Shown here piece after piece: positions 9,965-20,494 of a stretch of DNA of 64,000 bases (positions within the stretch are counted from its first letter, which is position 1; every line of letters starts with the position of its first letter). Source of the DNA: Haoranjiania flava (GTDB lineage: Bacteria; Bacteroidota; Bacteroidia; Chitinophagales; Chitinophagaceae). The stretch covers positions 1-64,000 of the forward strand of contig NZ_JAOTPL010000002.1 of assembly GCF_025631005.1 (NCBI RefSeq). The letters are read 5' to 3'. A model generated the notes under the pieces. It was not told the DNA's origin and did no database searches. It saw nothing but the letters and a program-made list of their open reading frames with translations. The translations under genes were made by a program, and so were the position numbers.

Positions 9965-11809
9965 ATGAAAAATAATTTTATAAAAATACTGTTAGCCAGC
10001 CTTTCCCTTAGTTGGCTTACATCCTGTAGCAAGTTTTTGGATGTGTCTGATGAGCTAGCCGGCGGTATCACTGATGTTGAACAGGTATTTGATAATGTAG
10101 ACCGCACAAGGAAATGGTACGGGCAGGTATATAATAATGTACCTGATTATTCCGCCATATGGGTGTCGTCTGCTTCTATGGGCAATGCTTGGGCAGGCTA
10201 TGCCGATGAGCTATACCACAGGTTGGCAAATAATACAGGGAAATATGGCAATTGGAACTCTTCCAACGGAAACAACCATCGTTGGGGCACGCTGTATGAA
10301 AGCATACGGCAGGCCAATATTTTCTTAGAGAAAGTAAAACCCATTGCCGCTACAGGAATAAATGCTAACGTACTTACCGAGGCAGAAGTACAGCGCTACA
10401 AAGCCAATGTACGCTTTATGAGAGCGGCTTATTATTATTACTTAATGGAGATGTATGGCCCTGTGCCTATTGTAACACAGTCCAAAACCTTGAAGGATGA
10501 GCTGGATGTGCCCCGCAACTCCCTTGATGAAGTAATTAATTTTATTGATTCAGAGCTGCAGGAAGCCATATTGGATATGGAGCAGGAGCCTTACCATACT
10601 CAGTTGGACTATGCCGCAGTGCCCACAAAAGGCGTAGCTATGGCATTACGAGCCAAGCTATGGGTATATGCCGCCAGCCCCCTCTTTAACGGTGGGTTTA
10701 CAGAAGCGCTAGGCATTACTAATGCCGATGGTAAGCGCCTTTTCCCCGATCGTGACAACAGCAAAGTGCAGAAAGCCGTAGCAGTATTAAAGGAGTTCCT
10801 GGATTATGCCCACGGTGGCCGTTATGAACTCTACAAAAATACAGGCACTTTCGATCCTGCGCTGTCGCTATACGAAATGTTCCAAGTGTATAACAAAGAA
10901 ATTATATGGGCCACTTCCAAAGATGCCTGGAATACTGCTACCACTGATGGTTTTGACCGTATGGTAACACCCCGCAATGAGCCAAGCGGCTTAGGAGCAC
11001 TGCACGTAGTGCAGGAGCTGGTAGATGATTATTATATGGCAGATGGACGTCCTATAAAAAATACAAGTTTTCTTGCTGCATCACCTTCATACAAAGAAAC
11101 CGGCTTTGGAATGTATGAAGGAGTAGAAGTGTCTAATATGTATATAGGTCGCGAACCTCGTTTTTACAATGCCATCACTTTCTCAGGTAAAAGATGGCAC
11201 ATCAGCAAGGCGGAAACTCAGTTTTACCTCGGCGGCAATGCCGATAAAAATGTAGTGGACGGCGCGCCTGTTACAGGATATCTTTTATATAAAAGAATGA
11301 GCCGTACGGTGTATGGCCGTACTGCCACGGGAGCCGTAACCAGGAGATACAGGCCTTCCATCATTTTCAGGCTGGCAGAATTTTACCTGCTGTATGCCGA
11401 GATGCTGAATGAAATGGAGCCTGGTAACCCTGATGTGTTGCGGTATACCAATCTGGTACGCGAGCGTGCCGGCCTGCCTAATCTTGAAGAACTGAACCCT
11501 GCCATAGCAGGCAGCCAGGAACTGCAGCGTGAAGCTATACGCCGAGAAAGCCGCATTGAGCTTGCCACCGAAGGGCAGCGTTACTTTGATGTACGCAGAT
11601 GGATGATAGCTGAGAACCCGGTAGGCCAGGGAGGCCAGGGAGGAGAGTTTACTGGTATGAATCCTGACGGGAACAAAATAGCATTCCATACACGCAGGAG
11701 GTTCCAGACCCGTTACTTCGGCCGCAAAAATTACCTGTACCCTATACCGCTGGCAGAAATGCAGCGTACTAAAGGAATGCTGGTGCAAAACCCTGGTTGG
11801 GACAGGTAG
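9965..11809 (+). CDS. SusD/RagB family surface glycan-binding lipoprotein (PUL 1)
   Basis: Surface lipoprotein that caps the SusC barrel and binds the glycan. From the ATG at 9965 there is a compact lipoprotein signal with lipobox LTSC (Cys 21), then KFLDVSDE, the TPR-like SusD region (RFMRAAYYYYLMEMYGPVP), and the C-terminal signature RESRIELATEGQRYFDVRRW, ending YLYPIPLAEMQ...NPGWDR. An ATG at 9929 is also in frame but would lengthen the n-region by 12 residues; I prefer 9965. It is directly paired with susC upstream. Family call firm. Confidence 0.94.
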   Translation: MKNNFIKILLASLSLSWLTSCSKFLDVSDELAGGITDVEQVFDNVDRTRKWYGQVYNNVPDYSAIWVSSASMGNAWAGYADELYHRLANNTGKYGNWNSSNGNNHRWGTLYESIRQANIFLEKVKPIAATGINANVLTEAEVQRYKANVRFMRAAYYYYLMEMYGPVPIVTQSKTLKDELDVPRNSLDEVINFIDSELQEAILDMEQEPYHTQLDYAAVPTKGVAMALRAKLWVYAASPLFNGGFTEALGITNADGKRLFPDRDNSKVQKAVAVLKEFLDYAHGGRYELYKNTGTFDPALSLYEMFQVYNKEIIWATSKDAWNTATTDGFDRMVTPRNEPSGLGALHVVQELVDDYYMADGRPIKNTSFLAASPSYKETGFGMYEGVEVSNMYIGREPRFYNAITFSGKRWHISKAETQFYLGGNADKNVVDGAPVTGYLLYKRMSRTVYGRTATGAVTRRYRPSIIFRLAEFYLLYAEMLNEMEPGNPDVLRYTNLVRERAGLPNLEELNPAIAGSQELQREAIRRESRIELATEGQRYFDVRRWMIAENPVGQGGQGGEFTGMNPDGNKIAFHTRRRFQTRYFGRKNYLYPIPLAEMQRTKGMLVQNPGWDR

Positions 11810-12046
11810 CTATTACAGTCCATGTTGCTTCCTGCCTTAATGCCAGCAGGTTGAGTAGAGCAATGAGGACGGGGACCTAATCGGTAAGCCTAATACAAAT
11901 AGAAACTATTTTGGTATAATAAAACTGTTTGAATTTTTTGATCAAGAACGCTAAGCTACAGGGCGCAAGTTGTTTCTTTTTGAGCCTTCGTAGTCTTTAC
12001 TTTTAGTTCAAACAATTATAATTATTAAAAAAATAAAAACAGACAA

Positions 12047-13201
12047 ATGAATAAAAGTAAAATATTGATTTTTGCCACTGTGTTTTTACTATCAGCGTTG
12101 CTGCTTGCAAGTTGCGACAAAAACATGGAGAAGGTGCAGCAAGTAAAAGTAGAAAGTGTTACTTTAAGTGAAGCGCTTAAAGGCGATAATATACTGCTTA
12201 TAGGCACCAAGCTTGATGCAAGTTGGAAAGTAACCGTACTGCCGGAAAATGCCACAGACAGGGCGGAGAACTATTCTTCATCCAATCCTGCAGTTGCTAC
12301 CGTAAGCGGATTGGGTATTGTAACTGCTGTCAGCAAAGGTACTGCCATCATTACGATATCGGTAGGTGGATATAGTGTTGAATTCCCCGTAACAGTAGTA
12401 GACAAAATTTTAATACCGGCTACGGAAATACGGCTGCTGAAGTCAGAGATAGACCTCGGATTAGGAGCTACCTACAACCTCTTAGATGATGTACATCTTG
12501 TGCCACTTAGCGCAAATGATGCCTTGGTTTATACTTCCTCTGATCCGGCAATAGTAGCGGTAAACGAAAGTGGTCAACTCACAGGTTTAGCCAAAGGCAC
12601 GGCTAAGGTAACAGTAGCATCGTTGGAGCAGCCTTCCGTTAAAGCTACCACAACAGTAACCGTGGTGCCATTCAGCGGGGATTACCCAAGAGCCGGCTGG
12701 ACGATGACCGCCTCTCATGCGCTAATGATTGCAACAGGTAATCCGGAAGGAAACTCGCTGTCCGCGGCAATTGACGGTGATCTTGCCACTAATTTCTGTC
12801 TTGTAAGACCTGGTAAGACTTCCGGTAATGGCACGGGCATTGTTTCTGTGCCCTCAGGAGAGGCTATACACTTTACCGTAGACATGAAGACCCCTCAGGA
12901 GGTGAATTACTTCAGGATACGTCACAGGAACACCACGCAAACCTTTGTAAGATGGTACGCTTTTGATGAAATACTGGGGAGTAATGATGGTACGAATTAC
13001 GAGGTAATTGCAAAGAATGTGGTCATACCCGATGCTATAACAGGATCCTTGCAGGAGTCGGTTAATATATCCCTGCCCAAATCGAAGTACAGGTATCTAA
13101 AATTCTATGCGCAGAAAGCACAATGTTTCTATCAGTCATCCTACACCTCACAGGGTAATACTGTGCAGATACAAGAATTATACCTCGGCATTATACCCTA
13201 A
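12047..13201 (+). CDS. Lipoprotein with two Big2 Ig-like domains and a discoidin domain
   Basis: Likely a surface glycan-binding protein (the SusE/F position in a PUL), with no catalytic domain seen. The lipobox LLASC puts the acylated Cys at residue 23. Residues about 34-118 and 125-207 are two bacterial Ig-like Big2 repeats, each ending in the typical GLGIVTAVSKGTAIITIS / GQLTGLAKGTAKVTVAS pattern. Residues about 215-384 form an F5/8 type C (discoidin) domain (PQEVNYFRIRHR...ILGSNDGTNYEVI...YRYLKFYAQ). It follows SusD by 237 bp and precedes the GH43 gene by 65 bp in the same direction. The function is inferred from domains and position only. Confidence 0.85.
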   Translation: MNKSKILIFATVFLLSALLLASCDKNMEKVQQVKVESVTLSEALKGDNILLIGTKLDASWKVTVLPENATDRAENYSSSNPAVATVSGLGIVTAVSKGTAIITISVGGYSVEFPVTVVDKILIPATEIRLLKSEIDLGLGATYNLLDDVHLVPLSANDALVYTSSDPAIVAVNESGQLTGLAKGTAKVTVASLEQPSVKATTTVTVVPFSGDYPRAGWTMTASHALMIATGNPEGNSLSAAIDGDLATNFCLVRPGKTSGNGTGIVSVPSGEAIHFTVDMKTPQEVNYFRIRHRNTTQTFVRWYAFDEILGSNDGTNYEVIAKNVVIPDAITGSLQESVNISLPKSKYRYLKFYAQKAQCFYQSSYTSQGNTVQIQELYLGIIP

Positions 13202-13266
13202 ATCCTGTAAGTGGTATTTTAAGCTTGATCTTAACGCGGGTAAGCTAAAACATAAAACATTCAAGA

Positions 13267-14793
13267 ATGAAACGATTAATACTTATTGTATGTCTTCTGA
13301 GTAGTACATTAGTATGGACAGCTTGTGGCAAACCAGATGCCCCGGTGAAAAAGCCGGATCCGGTAAAACCTATACCCGAGCCACCTGCAGGTGAAGATGA
13401 TTTAACCAAGTTCACCAAAGATGACAAGTTTACCAACCCTGTCATGCCGGGAGGGCCGGATCCCTGGGTAGTGCAGAAAAACGGCATTTATTACTACACA
13501 TTTACACAGGGTAGTAAATTGGTGATCATCGAAACAAAAAATGTATCAGAGCTTGCTTCCGGACGTCGCACGGATGTATGGATACCACCTGCCAATCAGC
13601 CCTACTCAAAAAATGTATGGGCTCCTGAGCTTCATGAAATTAATGGTAAATGGTATTTTTATTTTGCTGCGGATGACGGCACAAATGCTAATCACCGCAT
13701 GTATGTGCTGGAGAATTCCTCCCCCAATCCTACACAAGGTAACTGGGTTATAAGAGGAAAGATTTCAGACCCCACCAACCTTTGGGCAATAGATGGTACG
13801 GTACTTGATTATAAAGGCCAGCTGTATATGTTATGGTCTGGTGGTAATGCAGGTGCGCCGCCTCAAAATATTTATATAGCTAAAATGAGTAATCCCTGGA
13901 CAATTACCGGAGAAAAGGTAATGATCGCTACGCCTAACTATGACTGGGAGAAAAAAGGCAATCCCATTAACGAAGGGCCACAAGTGCTTGTCAATCCTGA
14001 TGGCCGTGTATTTGTAGTATACTCTGGCAGCGGCTACTGGTCTGACGGATATTGCCTAGGAGTGCTTACGTTAAAGAATAATGGTGATCCCATGAACGCT
14101 GGTGACTGGACAAAGGATCCTCACCCTGCTTTTTCCATGCTGGCGACGAGCAAGGCTTACGGACCCGGTCATAATGGTTTTTTCAAATCCCCCGATGGCA
14201 AAGAAGACTGGATCATTTACCATGCACGCAGCGTTGCCAACGATGGCAGCGCAGGGCGCACCCCCCGTATCCAGCGCTTTACATGGAACGCTGACGGTAC
14301 TCCCAATTTCGGTACACCAACAAATATAGATATACCGCAAAACCGTCCTTCCGGCGAAACAGTCCGGTATATCCATCCTAAAACAAATTGGGATATCGCA
14401 GGATTTAGTTCAGAAGTAACGGCTAACGCCAGTAAGCGTATGATAGATGGCAATACTTCTACATTTTGGGCTGCAGCTACATCATCAGACTATCCGAATC
14501 ATTATGTAACAGTGGATATGGGGGCGGTATCAAGGGTGAATGGTTTTATTATCAACCAGAAATCTGAGAATAGCAAAATTAAGGAGCTCCAGATAATGAT
14601 CAGTAATGACAACAATACCTGGGAAAACCTCGGCACATTTACCCTTAATAATTTTGATCTGCGAAACCTATACATTGATCTGCCGCAACGTAAGCAGTTT
14701 CGGTATTTCAGGGTAGTGCCCAAATCCGGGCATGTGGCAAGTGAGAGGCAGCCTGGTCTGGCAGAAGTGTCTACTTTCAGGTATAAAGATTAA
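13267..14793 (+). CDS. GH43 family glycosidase with C-terminal discoidin domain, lipoprotein
   Basis: GH43 enzymes are inverting arabinofuranosidases, xylosidases or galactosidases with a five-bladed propeller. The lipobox VWTAC gives Cys 20, so surface or periplasmic anchoring is likely. The three expected acidic residues are visible: the general base D65 in GGPDPWVV, the pKa modulator D176 in WAIDGTVL, and the general acid E236 in INEGPQVL. NVWAPELHEINGKWYFYFAAD (about 116-136) is the typical second blade. Residues about 375-508 are an F5/8 type C domain like the one in the upstream gene. Arabinofuranosidase is the more usual activity for this type, but the exact subfamily cannot be set by eye. 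Confidence 0.88.
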   Translation: MKRLILIVCLLSSTLVWTACGKPDAPVKKPDPVKPIPEPPAGEDDLTKFTKDDKFTNPVMPGGPDPWVVQKNGIYYYTFTQGSKLVIIETKNVSELASGRRTDVWIPPANQPYSKNVWAPELHEINGKWYFYFAADDGTNANHRMYVLENSSPNPTQGNWVIRGKISDPTNLWAIDGTVLDYKGQLYMLWSGGNAGAPPQNIYIAKMSNPWTITGEKVMIATPNYDWEKKGNPINEGPQVLVNPDGRVFVVYSGSGYWSDGYCLGVLTLKNNGDPMNAGDWTKDPHPAFSMLATSKAYGPGHNGFFKSPDGKEDWIIYHARSVANDGSAGRTPRIQRFTWNADGTPNFGTPTNIDIPQNRPSGETVRYIHPKTNWDIAGFSSEVTANASKRMIDGNTSTFWAAATSSDYPNHYVTVDMGAVSRVNGFIINQKSENSKIKELQIMISNDNNTWENLGTFTLNNFDLRNLYIDLPQRKQFRYFRVVPKSGHVASERQPGLAEVSTFRYKD

Positions 14794-14875
14794 AAAATGA
14801 AAATGCATAATATTCTCTAGCAACAGGAATACACGCTGCCCAATTTTTAAACCTGATAAAATAGTATTTGTAAAA

Positions 14876-15988
14876 ATGAACATAATGAAAAAAAAGATCT
14901 TTACGTTAGTATTGCTATCACTCCCCTTTCAGTATTTGTTTGCACAGAAAGATTTATTAACCGGCTTTCCCAAAGGTTACACTCCTGAAGAAGTGGGAAA
15001 ACTTATTGCTTATCGTTTTGTGTATTCCAAACATGCCCTTCATGCCGGTAAATGGATCGGTTATCCGGAGACCTTCTATTGGAACGGAGCGCTTAACTTT
15101 GCCAGGCTAACGAAAGATCACATGCTGGCCGGGTTTCTTCAAAATAGGTTTGAGCCGTTGTTCTCTACAGAAAAAGCACTGTTGCCCATTCAAAACCATG
15201 TAGACCTCAATATGTTTGGCAGCCTGCCGTTAATACTCTGGCAGCTTACAAAAGAGCAGCGTTATTTTAATTTGGGGTTGCCTTATGCAAATACCCAGTG
15301 GGAGGTTCCTGCTGATGCAAACAGTGAGGAAAAAGCATGGGCAAGTAAGGGATATAGTTGGCAAACACGCCTGTGGATAGATGATATGTATATGATCACT
15401 ATTGTGCAAACCCAGGCTTATAAAGCAACTGGAGACAAAAGGTATATTGACCGGGCTGCAAGACAAATGGTGCTTTATCTTGATGAACTGCAACGTTCCA
15501 ACGGGCTTTTCTATCACGCACCGGATGTGCCCTTTTATTGGGGACGCGGCAATGGATGGATGGCAGCAGGCGTAACGGAGCTATTACGTTATTTACCCGG
15601 AAATAATAAATACTACCCGCGTATCTTACAGGGTTATCAAAAAATGATGAAAAGCCTGAAAAGCTATCAGCAGCCTAATGGTATGTGGAACCAACTGATC
15701 AATGAGGCGGATTGTTGGGCAGAAACATCCGGATCAGCTATGTTTGCCTTTGCATTTATAACAGGGGTGAAAAAAGGATGGTTAAATGCTGAAGAATATG
15801 CCCCAGCAGCCAGGAAAGCCTGGATGGCCCTGGTAAAATTTGTAGATGCTAAGGGGGCAGTTGCCGAGGTTTGCGTGGGAACAAATAAAAAGAATGATAA
15901 ACAATATTATTACGACCGTCCGCGCAATACCGGAGACTATCACGGACAAGGGCCTTATCTATGGTGCGTAAATGCACTTCTTGAATAA
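14876..15988 (+). CDS. GH105 unsaturated uronyl hydrolase (copy 1 of 3)
   Basis: GH105 enzymes remove the delta-4,5-unsaturated GalA or GlcA that a polysaccharide lyase leaves at the non-reducing end. It has a signal peptide (LPFQYLFAQ), an (alpha/alpha)6 barrel of family length, the conserved RLWIDDMYM (165-173) with the catalytic Asp region, and FYHAPDVPFYWGRGNGWM (212-229). A second in-frame ATG nine bases downstream (MKKKIF) could be the true start. It is the last gene of the plus block; the facing minus block ends 70 bp away, with no strong terminator between them. It is close in sequence to the GH105 at 25100-26206. Confidence 0.93.
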   Translation: MNIMKKKIFTLVLLSLPFQYLFAQKDLLTGFPKGYTPEEVGKLIAYRFVYSKHALHAGKWIGYPETFYWNGALNFARLTKDHMLAGFLQNRFEPLFSTEKALLPIQNHVDLNMFGSLPLILWQLTKEQRYFNLGLPYANTQWEVPADANSEEKAWASKGYSWQTRLWIDDMYMITIVQTQAYKATGDKRYIDRAARQMVLYLDELQRSNGLFYHAPDVPFYWGRGNGWMAAGVTELLRYLPGNNKYYPRILQGYQKMMKSLKSYQQPNGMWNQLINEADCWAETSGSAMFAFAFITGVKKGWLNAEEYAPAARKAWMALVKFVDAKGAVAEVCVGTNKKNDKQYYYDRPRNTGDYHGQGPYLWCVNALLE

Positions 15989-16057
15989 CAATTAACCTGG
16001 TTAACATTATAAATCAAAATCTTAGCCCAGGCCCTATTCAATATCATTTTTTCTTAA

Positions 16058-17179
16058 TCATTGTTTAGGATTATAAATGGCAACACCTACTCTGCTGTCT
16101 GCACAGCCATAATACAGGAACCATTTGTTTTTAAAATAAACAAGTCCTTCCATAAAAACAGTACCTGCCGGGTATTGGCCACTTTTCTCAAAAGGTTCTG
16201 TAGGGATAAAGAAGGGCTTATCCAAACGTCGTATAACCTTTGAGGGGTTGTTCAGGTCGAACAGTACCTGTCCGCCTGCGTAGGTATTGGCTGTGTAATT
16301 GGTATCCCTTTCACTATTCCCTTTATTCTTGCCGTTATACAAAACTAAAATTCCTTGGTCTGTAATAATTGCAGGGGGACCGCACTCCGTCATGTCACTG
16401 TCAAAATGATGCTTCCTTGGTTTTAATATTAAATCCAGTTCCTTTTTTTCATTCAAGGCCGGATCCCAGTTTACCAGATCATCTGAAGTAGCAAGGTTCA
16501 TGAAACGCTCGCCCCAGTACATTACATACTTTCCGTTCAGCTTCGTAATAACCTGCCTGCCGTTTTCTATTTTTGTAACGATAGATCCGGATTTGCAGAA
16601 CATATCTTTAAACCGCCCATTATATGCCTTTTGGAACACCGGTCCATGCTTCGTCCAGTTTGTCAGATCTTTAGAAGTAGCTATTGCCAGGCGGGCGACT
16701 TTCCTGTTCCACTGAGTATACAGCATCACATACACGCCTTCTTTTGTAACCGCAATACGCGGATCTTCGCAACCACCCGGCCATTCAAATTCTTTTTGCC
16801 CGTCCTCATCCGGATAAAGAACCGGCTTATTTCTTTTCTTCATTTTAATACCATCCCTGCTTTCCGCAATCCCCAGCCTGGAGGTTCGCTTGCCGATACC
16901 TGTCCCTGACTTATCTTCTGCCCGATACAGCACGTATATCTTGTTGTTTTTTACAACCGCTGCAGGGTTAAATACATCGCCGGCCTCCCAGGAAATATGC
17001 TGCTTACTCATGGGGTCGAAGAAAACGCTTTGCGTATCCGGAGATAAAATAGGATTGGCATTGGACGGCCTTATAAAAGGACCCATTGCCCAGCCGGGAA
17101 GCTGATGCTGCGCCGATGCAAACAGAACAGCCGAAGAAAACGCTACAAACAACAACAAACGTAAAAAGAGATCATTCAT
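16058..17179 (-). CDS. GH130 family protein (mannoside phosphorylase/hydrolase type), secreted
   Basis: GH130 members phosphorolyse or hydrolyse beta-mannosides. The signature GGCEDPRI (135-142) carries the catalytic Asp 139, and the five-bladed propeller repeats (NPAAVVKNNKIYVLYRAED, ATSKDLTNWTKHGP, ATSDDLVNWDP) are clear. A signal peptide ends at FASAQ, so the protein is exported; exported members are more often hydrolases than phosphorylases, because phosphate is scarce outside the cytoplasm. Last gene of the minus block. A four-copy hairpin repeat array lies between this gene and GH2, its last copy ending about 40 bp before the start. Confidence 0.85.
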   Translation of the reverse strand: MNDLFLRLLLFVAFSSAVLFASAQHQLPGWAMGPFIRPSNANPILSPDTQSVFFDPMSKQHISWEAGDVFNPAAVVKNNKIYVLYRAEDKSGTGIGKRTSRLGIAESRDGIKMKKRNKPVLYPDEDGQKEFEWPGGCEDPRIAVTKEGVYVMLYTQWNRKVARLAIATSKDLTNWTKHGPVFQKAYNGRFKDMFCKSGSIVTKIENGRQVITKLNGKYVMYWGERFMNLATSDDLVNWDPALNEKKELDLILKPRKHHFDSDMTECGPPAIITDQGILVLYNGKNKGNSERDTNYTANTYAGGQVLFDLNNPSKVIRRLDKPFFIPTEPFEKSGQYPAGTVFMEGLVYFKNKWFLYYGCADSRVGVAIYNPKQ

Positions 17180-17215
17180 AAATATAAAAATAGATTAGTT
17201 AATATGTATATATTT

Positions 17216-17621
17216 ATTGTTTTTCAGTTGCTGCATGGAATTACTTCAGTGAGCTTCGTTTCGCCAGATAATAATTGCGGTTGGTATGCAGCATGTCTAT
17301 TTCATGTGTTAATATTTAATTTTTCTGTTTGCCACACGGAATAACCAAAACCTTCATTCTTTATTATCATTCCCGGTTGGTATAGATTCTTAATCTTTAT
17401 GGTTATTTCATGTGTTAATATTTAATTTTTTCTGTTTGCCACATGGAATAACCAAAACCTTAATCTTTATTATCATTCCGGTTGGTATAGATTCCTAATT
17501 TTTATGGTTATTTCATGTGTGTATAATTAATTTTTTCTGTTTGCCACATGGAATAACCAGCTTTTTAGATTCATACTCATTCACGGTTGGTATAGATTCC
17601 TAATCTTTATGAATATTTCAT
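17216..17621 (-). repeat. Hairpin start-codon repeat, four tandem copies upstream of GH130
   Basis: Read on the minus strand, units start with ATG at 17621, 17516, 17411 and 17305 (spacing 105, 105, 106). The first is of the GAATCTAAAAAGCTGGTTATTCC type, the next two of the AAGGTTTTGGTTATTCC type, and the last a GAAACGAAGCTCACTGAAG type. All hold ATACCAACCG and most close with CATGTGGCAAACAG. They are transcribed inside the presumed GH105-to-GH130 operon and fill most of the 551-bp gap 17180-17730, in which no other gene is seen. Confidence 0.9.
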
Positions 17622-17730
17622 GTTTATTTATTCTAATAGTGAACAAGCAAAAGGATTATCTAAAGTTCGTTAATTTACCATATCAAGAGTCCGGCACTTT
17701 TATCTACGTTATACCTTAAACCTTCATAAT

Positions 17731-20460
17731 TTACCGAATCTTAGGTATATTAAAGTTAGATAATGTTGCCAGATTTGCATTTATGGATTCGACTGTTAGT
17801 GTTTTCGCTTTATGCCAATTATTCTTTAAAACCTCTATTGTAATAGTTCGCGCCTCACCGGGCAATAACGAAAAGAAATTATCAGAATAGAATGTTGACG
17901 TCAACGTTGCTTTGTCTTTATCTATTAGCTTTACCTGTGTAAAGAATGCTATTTTATCGGATGTATTTTTTATATGCACATCCAAGAATATTTTTTCGTT
18001 AGTCTCTCTTTTTTTCACGCTACCAGTTAAAGCTGCTTCAGGCAGCTTACTAATGTCTGAAAACCCGGAAACTGCCGGACCGGTCATTGTCCAGGCGCCT
18101 TTGTAAGGGTCTTTGGATCGCCAGTAGAATGCTTCTGACACTTCTTTGCCCGCAGAAGATCTTAATACCAGTTTAATAAAATGCACCTGTGAGATGTCAT
18201 TGCTAAAATCCAGCTTCAGCGCATCTTTTACCAACCCGTCTGCCGGGATATTTATTTTCTTTGAATGAGCATGCACCAGTTTTGAGTGCCAGTCATACAC
18301 TTTTACTTCTAAGATATGACCGGGAAAAGGTTTCCGGTAGTCATTATACACCGAAACGGTATTTTTATAATAATCGAACTGAGGATGTAAGGGGGCCAGG
18401 CCGTTTTGCGCAAAATAAAGGGCGGCAGTAGGGCGCAGATACCAGTCGTACATACGGCTTGCCGTTTGTGGTAACGGGCTGTTATGATACCAGAATAAAA
18501 AGCCCGAGGCGAATCGGTCGCCCCAGCCAAATTTGTTATAATTCCATACTTCACAAATCGCCCGGTAGTTCATAGCGCCTACGAGTTGTGCCTTCTGTGC
18601 ATACTCATCAATAGAAGATGATTCCCCAAACTGGTTTACCGCTTCCCTATATTTGGTATTCATATTATGAAAGCCATTTCCATCAAGGTAGTTCCAAACA
18701 GAGTCGTTAATAGGCCATAGATTTTTTTCAGGCATCATTTCCCGCAATGATTCCACCAGTGGCAGGCAGGGTGTGCCATATTCAGGGTTGAAGCCGTCCA
18801 CACGGCTGCCTCTTGGAGAGGCGGTATTTTCAAAATATTGCATAGGGTTCTCATACTTATAGGGACTGCCGTCGTGTACCCCGCAACATTCGGATTGTTC
18901 CTGGTAACCGATCGTAGAGTCTAATGCATGTATAACCGCTTTTGTTCCGGGAAGCTCTTTTGACTCGTTAGAAGCTACATAATAAGCTACCGAAGGATGT
19001 GAACGTATGCGCTTAATGGTTGCCCTTAGATTTTGAAAGTACAGGGACGTATCTTGCGGAAAACGGGTATCACCTGTAATCCAGAATTCATTCCATACCA
19101 ACAGCCCTAATTCGTCGCAAATATTGTAGAACTCATCGGACTCTGCTATGCCGCCCGCCCAAAGTCGTACGAGGTTGAAGCCAGCCTGTTTTGTATAGCG
19201 AAGCTCAGTTCTTGTTCTTTCGGCTGAGGTGCGTAACATGGCTTCCGGCACCCAGTTCGTTCCTCTTATGAATACAGGATGCCCATTCACTATAAACCTG
19301 CGGGATTTATCAGGCGTATGCCGGTCTGTTTGAATCTGGCGAACGCCAAAACGTGTGGTAAGCTGATGAGAAACTTTATTGCCTTGTTTGAACTCCAGTT
19401 TAAGTGAATATAAATACTGATTTCCCTTATATAGCGGCCACCATAATTTTGGATTTTTTATTTTAAGCTGCGGATAATTGTCCGGGTGAAATACAACCTG
19501 CTTTGTTTCTCCGGGTTGTAGGTCTACACGGGTCTCGAAACCTATATTTGTACCAGTAATATTTCCGGTAACCTTTCCGCTCTGTTTGGTGTTCGTTGCA
19601 TTTTTTACATCAACCAATATCGTTTGCATGGAGAAGCTGGTATCAGGCAGAGGCAACCTGGTCTGAACAAAAGGATCCTGTAATACTACATCTCCTGTAG
19701 AGTATAACTCCACATCTCTCCAGATCCCTGTATTCCGGTCACGAATACCATCCGGTGAAGTAAAGTCCCATCCAACAGACATGAGCATGGTTACATTTTT
19801 ACCGATCTCTCCATCGCCGCCATTATTATTTTCCCCTACGGCGCCGGTACGTTTTTTATTACTTTTGTATACATCGCCCGCAATATCTACCGGCAATACG
19901 TCTACTGCTAAAACGTTGCTGCCTGTTCGGTTTGCAATATCCGTAATATCAAAATCGGTTGCTTGAAACATACCGGACATAGTGCCCAGATTTTTCCCGT
20001 TCAGCCAGACGGCGGCCCGATAATTAATACCATGCAGCTTCAGCCATAATTTTTTACCATTTAATTCGGCAGGAACCTTGAACTCCGTTCTAAACCAGTA
20101 GTGGTAAAATTCTCTTCCGGCTTCGTACAAATCCGGTATGAGGTTGCGTGAACGGCGATTATTATCTCCGTAATAAGGGTCAGGATATATTTTATTATAA
20201 ATCAGGCTGGTCAAAACCGTCCCGGGCACAACAGCGGGCATCCATCCATCGGGTTTGTAGGTTACAGAAGAAACCACTTCGCCGGAACCGGCTCTATCTG
20301 CTTTTTGCATATACCAGCTAGATCTGAAGCTATTGCCAGGTTTTAAAAATACGGACTGTGGCGCAGAGGCACTCATTTCAAAAGCTGCCTGCTGTGCATT
20401 TGAATGTAGCAATAGCATGGTAATAGTTACAGTAAATAATAAACGATTTGCTTTTAACAT
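17731..20460 (-). CDS. GH2 family glycosidase, exo-beta-glucosaminidase/mannosidase-like, secreted
   Basis: Retaining exo-glycosidase of 909 residues. A signal peptide (LLLHSNAQ) is followed by the N-terminal jelly-roll (HGINYRAAVWLNGKNLG, 143-159), the Ig-like domain and the catalytic barrel. The acid/base is E499 in YVASNES; the nucleophile is most likely E560 in GFNPEYGTPCLP. GGDGEIGKNVTMLMSVGWDF and the NES-K context resemble the exo-beta-D-glucosaminidase/beta-mannosidase side of GH2 rather than LacZ. C-terminal beta domains complete the chain. It sits 34 bp downstream of the SGNH gene in the minus block. The sugar specificity is open; together with GH130 it hints at mannose-type linkages. 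Confidence 0.87.
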   Translation of the reverse strand: MLKANRLLFTVTITMLLLHSNAQQAAFEMSASAPQSVFLKPGNSFRSSWYMQKADRAGSGEVVSSVTYKPDGWMPAVVPGTVLTSLIYNKIYPDPYYGDNNRRSRNLIPDLYEAGREFYHYWFRTEFKVPAELNGKKLWLKLHGINYRAAVWLNGKNLGTMSGMFQATDFDITDIANRTGSNVLAVDVLPVDIAGDVYKSNKKRTGAVGENNNGGDGEIGKNVTMLMSVGWDFTSPDGIRDRNTGIWRDVELYSTGDVVLQDPFVQTRLPLPDTSFSMQTILVDVKNATNTKQSGKVTGNITGTNIGFETRVDLQPGETKQVVFHPDNYPQLKIKNPKLWWPLYKGNQYLYSLKLEFKQGNKVSHQLTTRFGVRQIQTDRHTPDKSRRFIVNGHPVFIRGTNWVPEAMLRTSAERTRTELRYTKQAGFNLVRLWAGGIAESDEFYNICDELGLLVWNEFWITGDTRFPQDTSLYFQNLRATIKRIRSHPSVAYYVASNESKELPGTKAVIHALDSTIGYQEQSECCGVHDGSPYKYENPMQYFENTASPRGSRVDGFNPEYGTPCLPLVESLREMMPEKNLWPINDSVWNYLDGNGFHNMNTKYREAVNQFGESSSIDEYAQKAQLVGAMNYRAICEVWNYNKFGWGDRFASGFLFWYHNSPLPQTASRMYDWYLRPTAALYFAQNGLAPLHPQFDYYKNTVSVYNDYRKPFPGHILEVKVYDWHSKLVHAHSKKINIPADGLVKDALKLDFSNDISQVHFIKLVLRSSAGKEVSEAFYWRSKDPYKGAWTMTGPAVSGFSDISKLPEAALTGSVKKRETNEKIFLDVHIKNTSDKIAFFTQVKLIDKDKATLTSTFYSDNFFSLLPGEARTITIEVLKNNWHKAKTLTVESINANLATLSNFNIPKIR

Positions 20461-20494
20461 AAGAATAGATTGGTGCTCAAATATGATAAATATC

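Noticed and set aside
11810..12046. Terminator between SusD and the Big2 lipoprotein
   Set aside because: CCTGC/GCAGG is only a 5-bp stem with a long loop and no T-run, so I do not call it.
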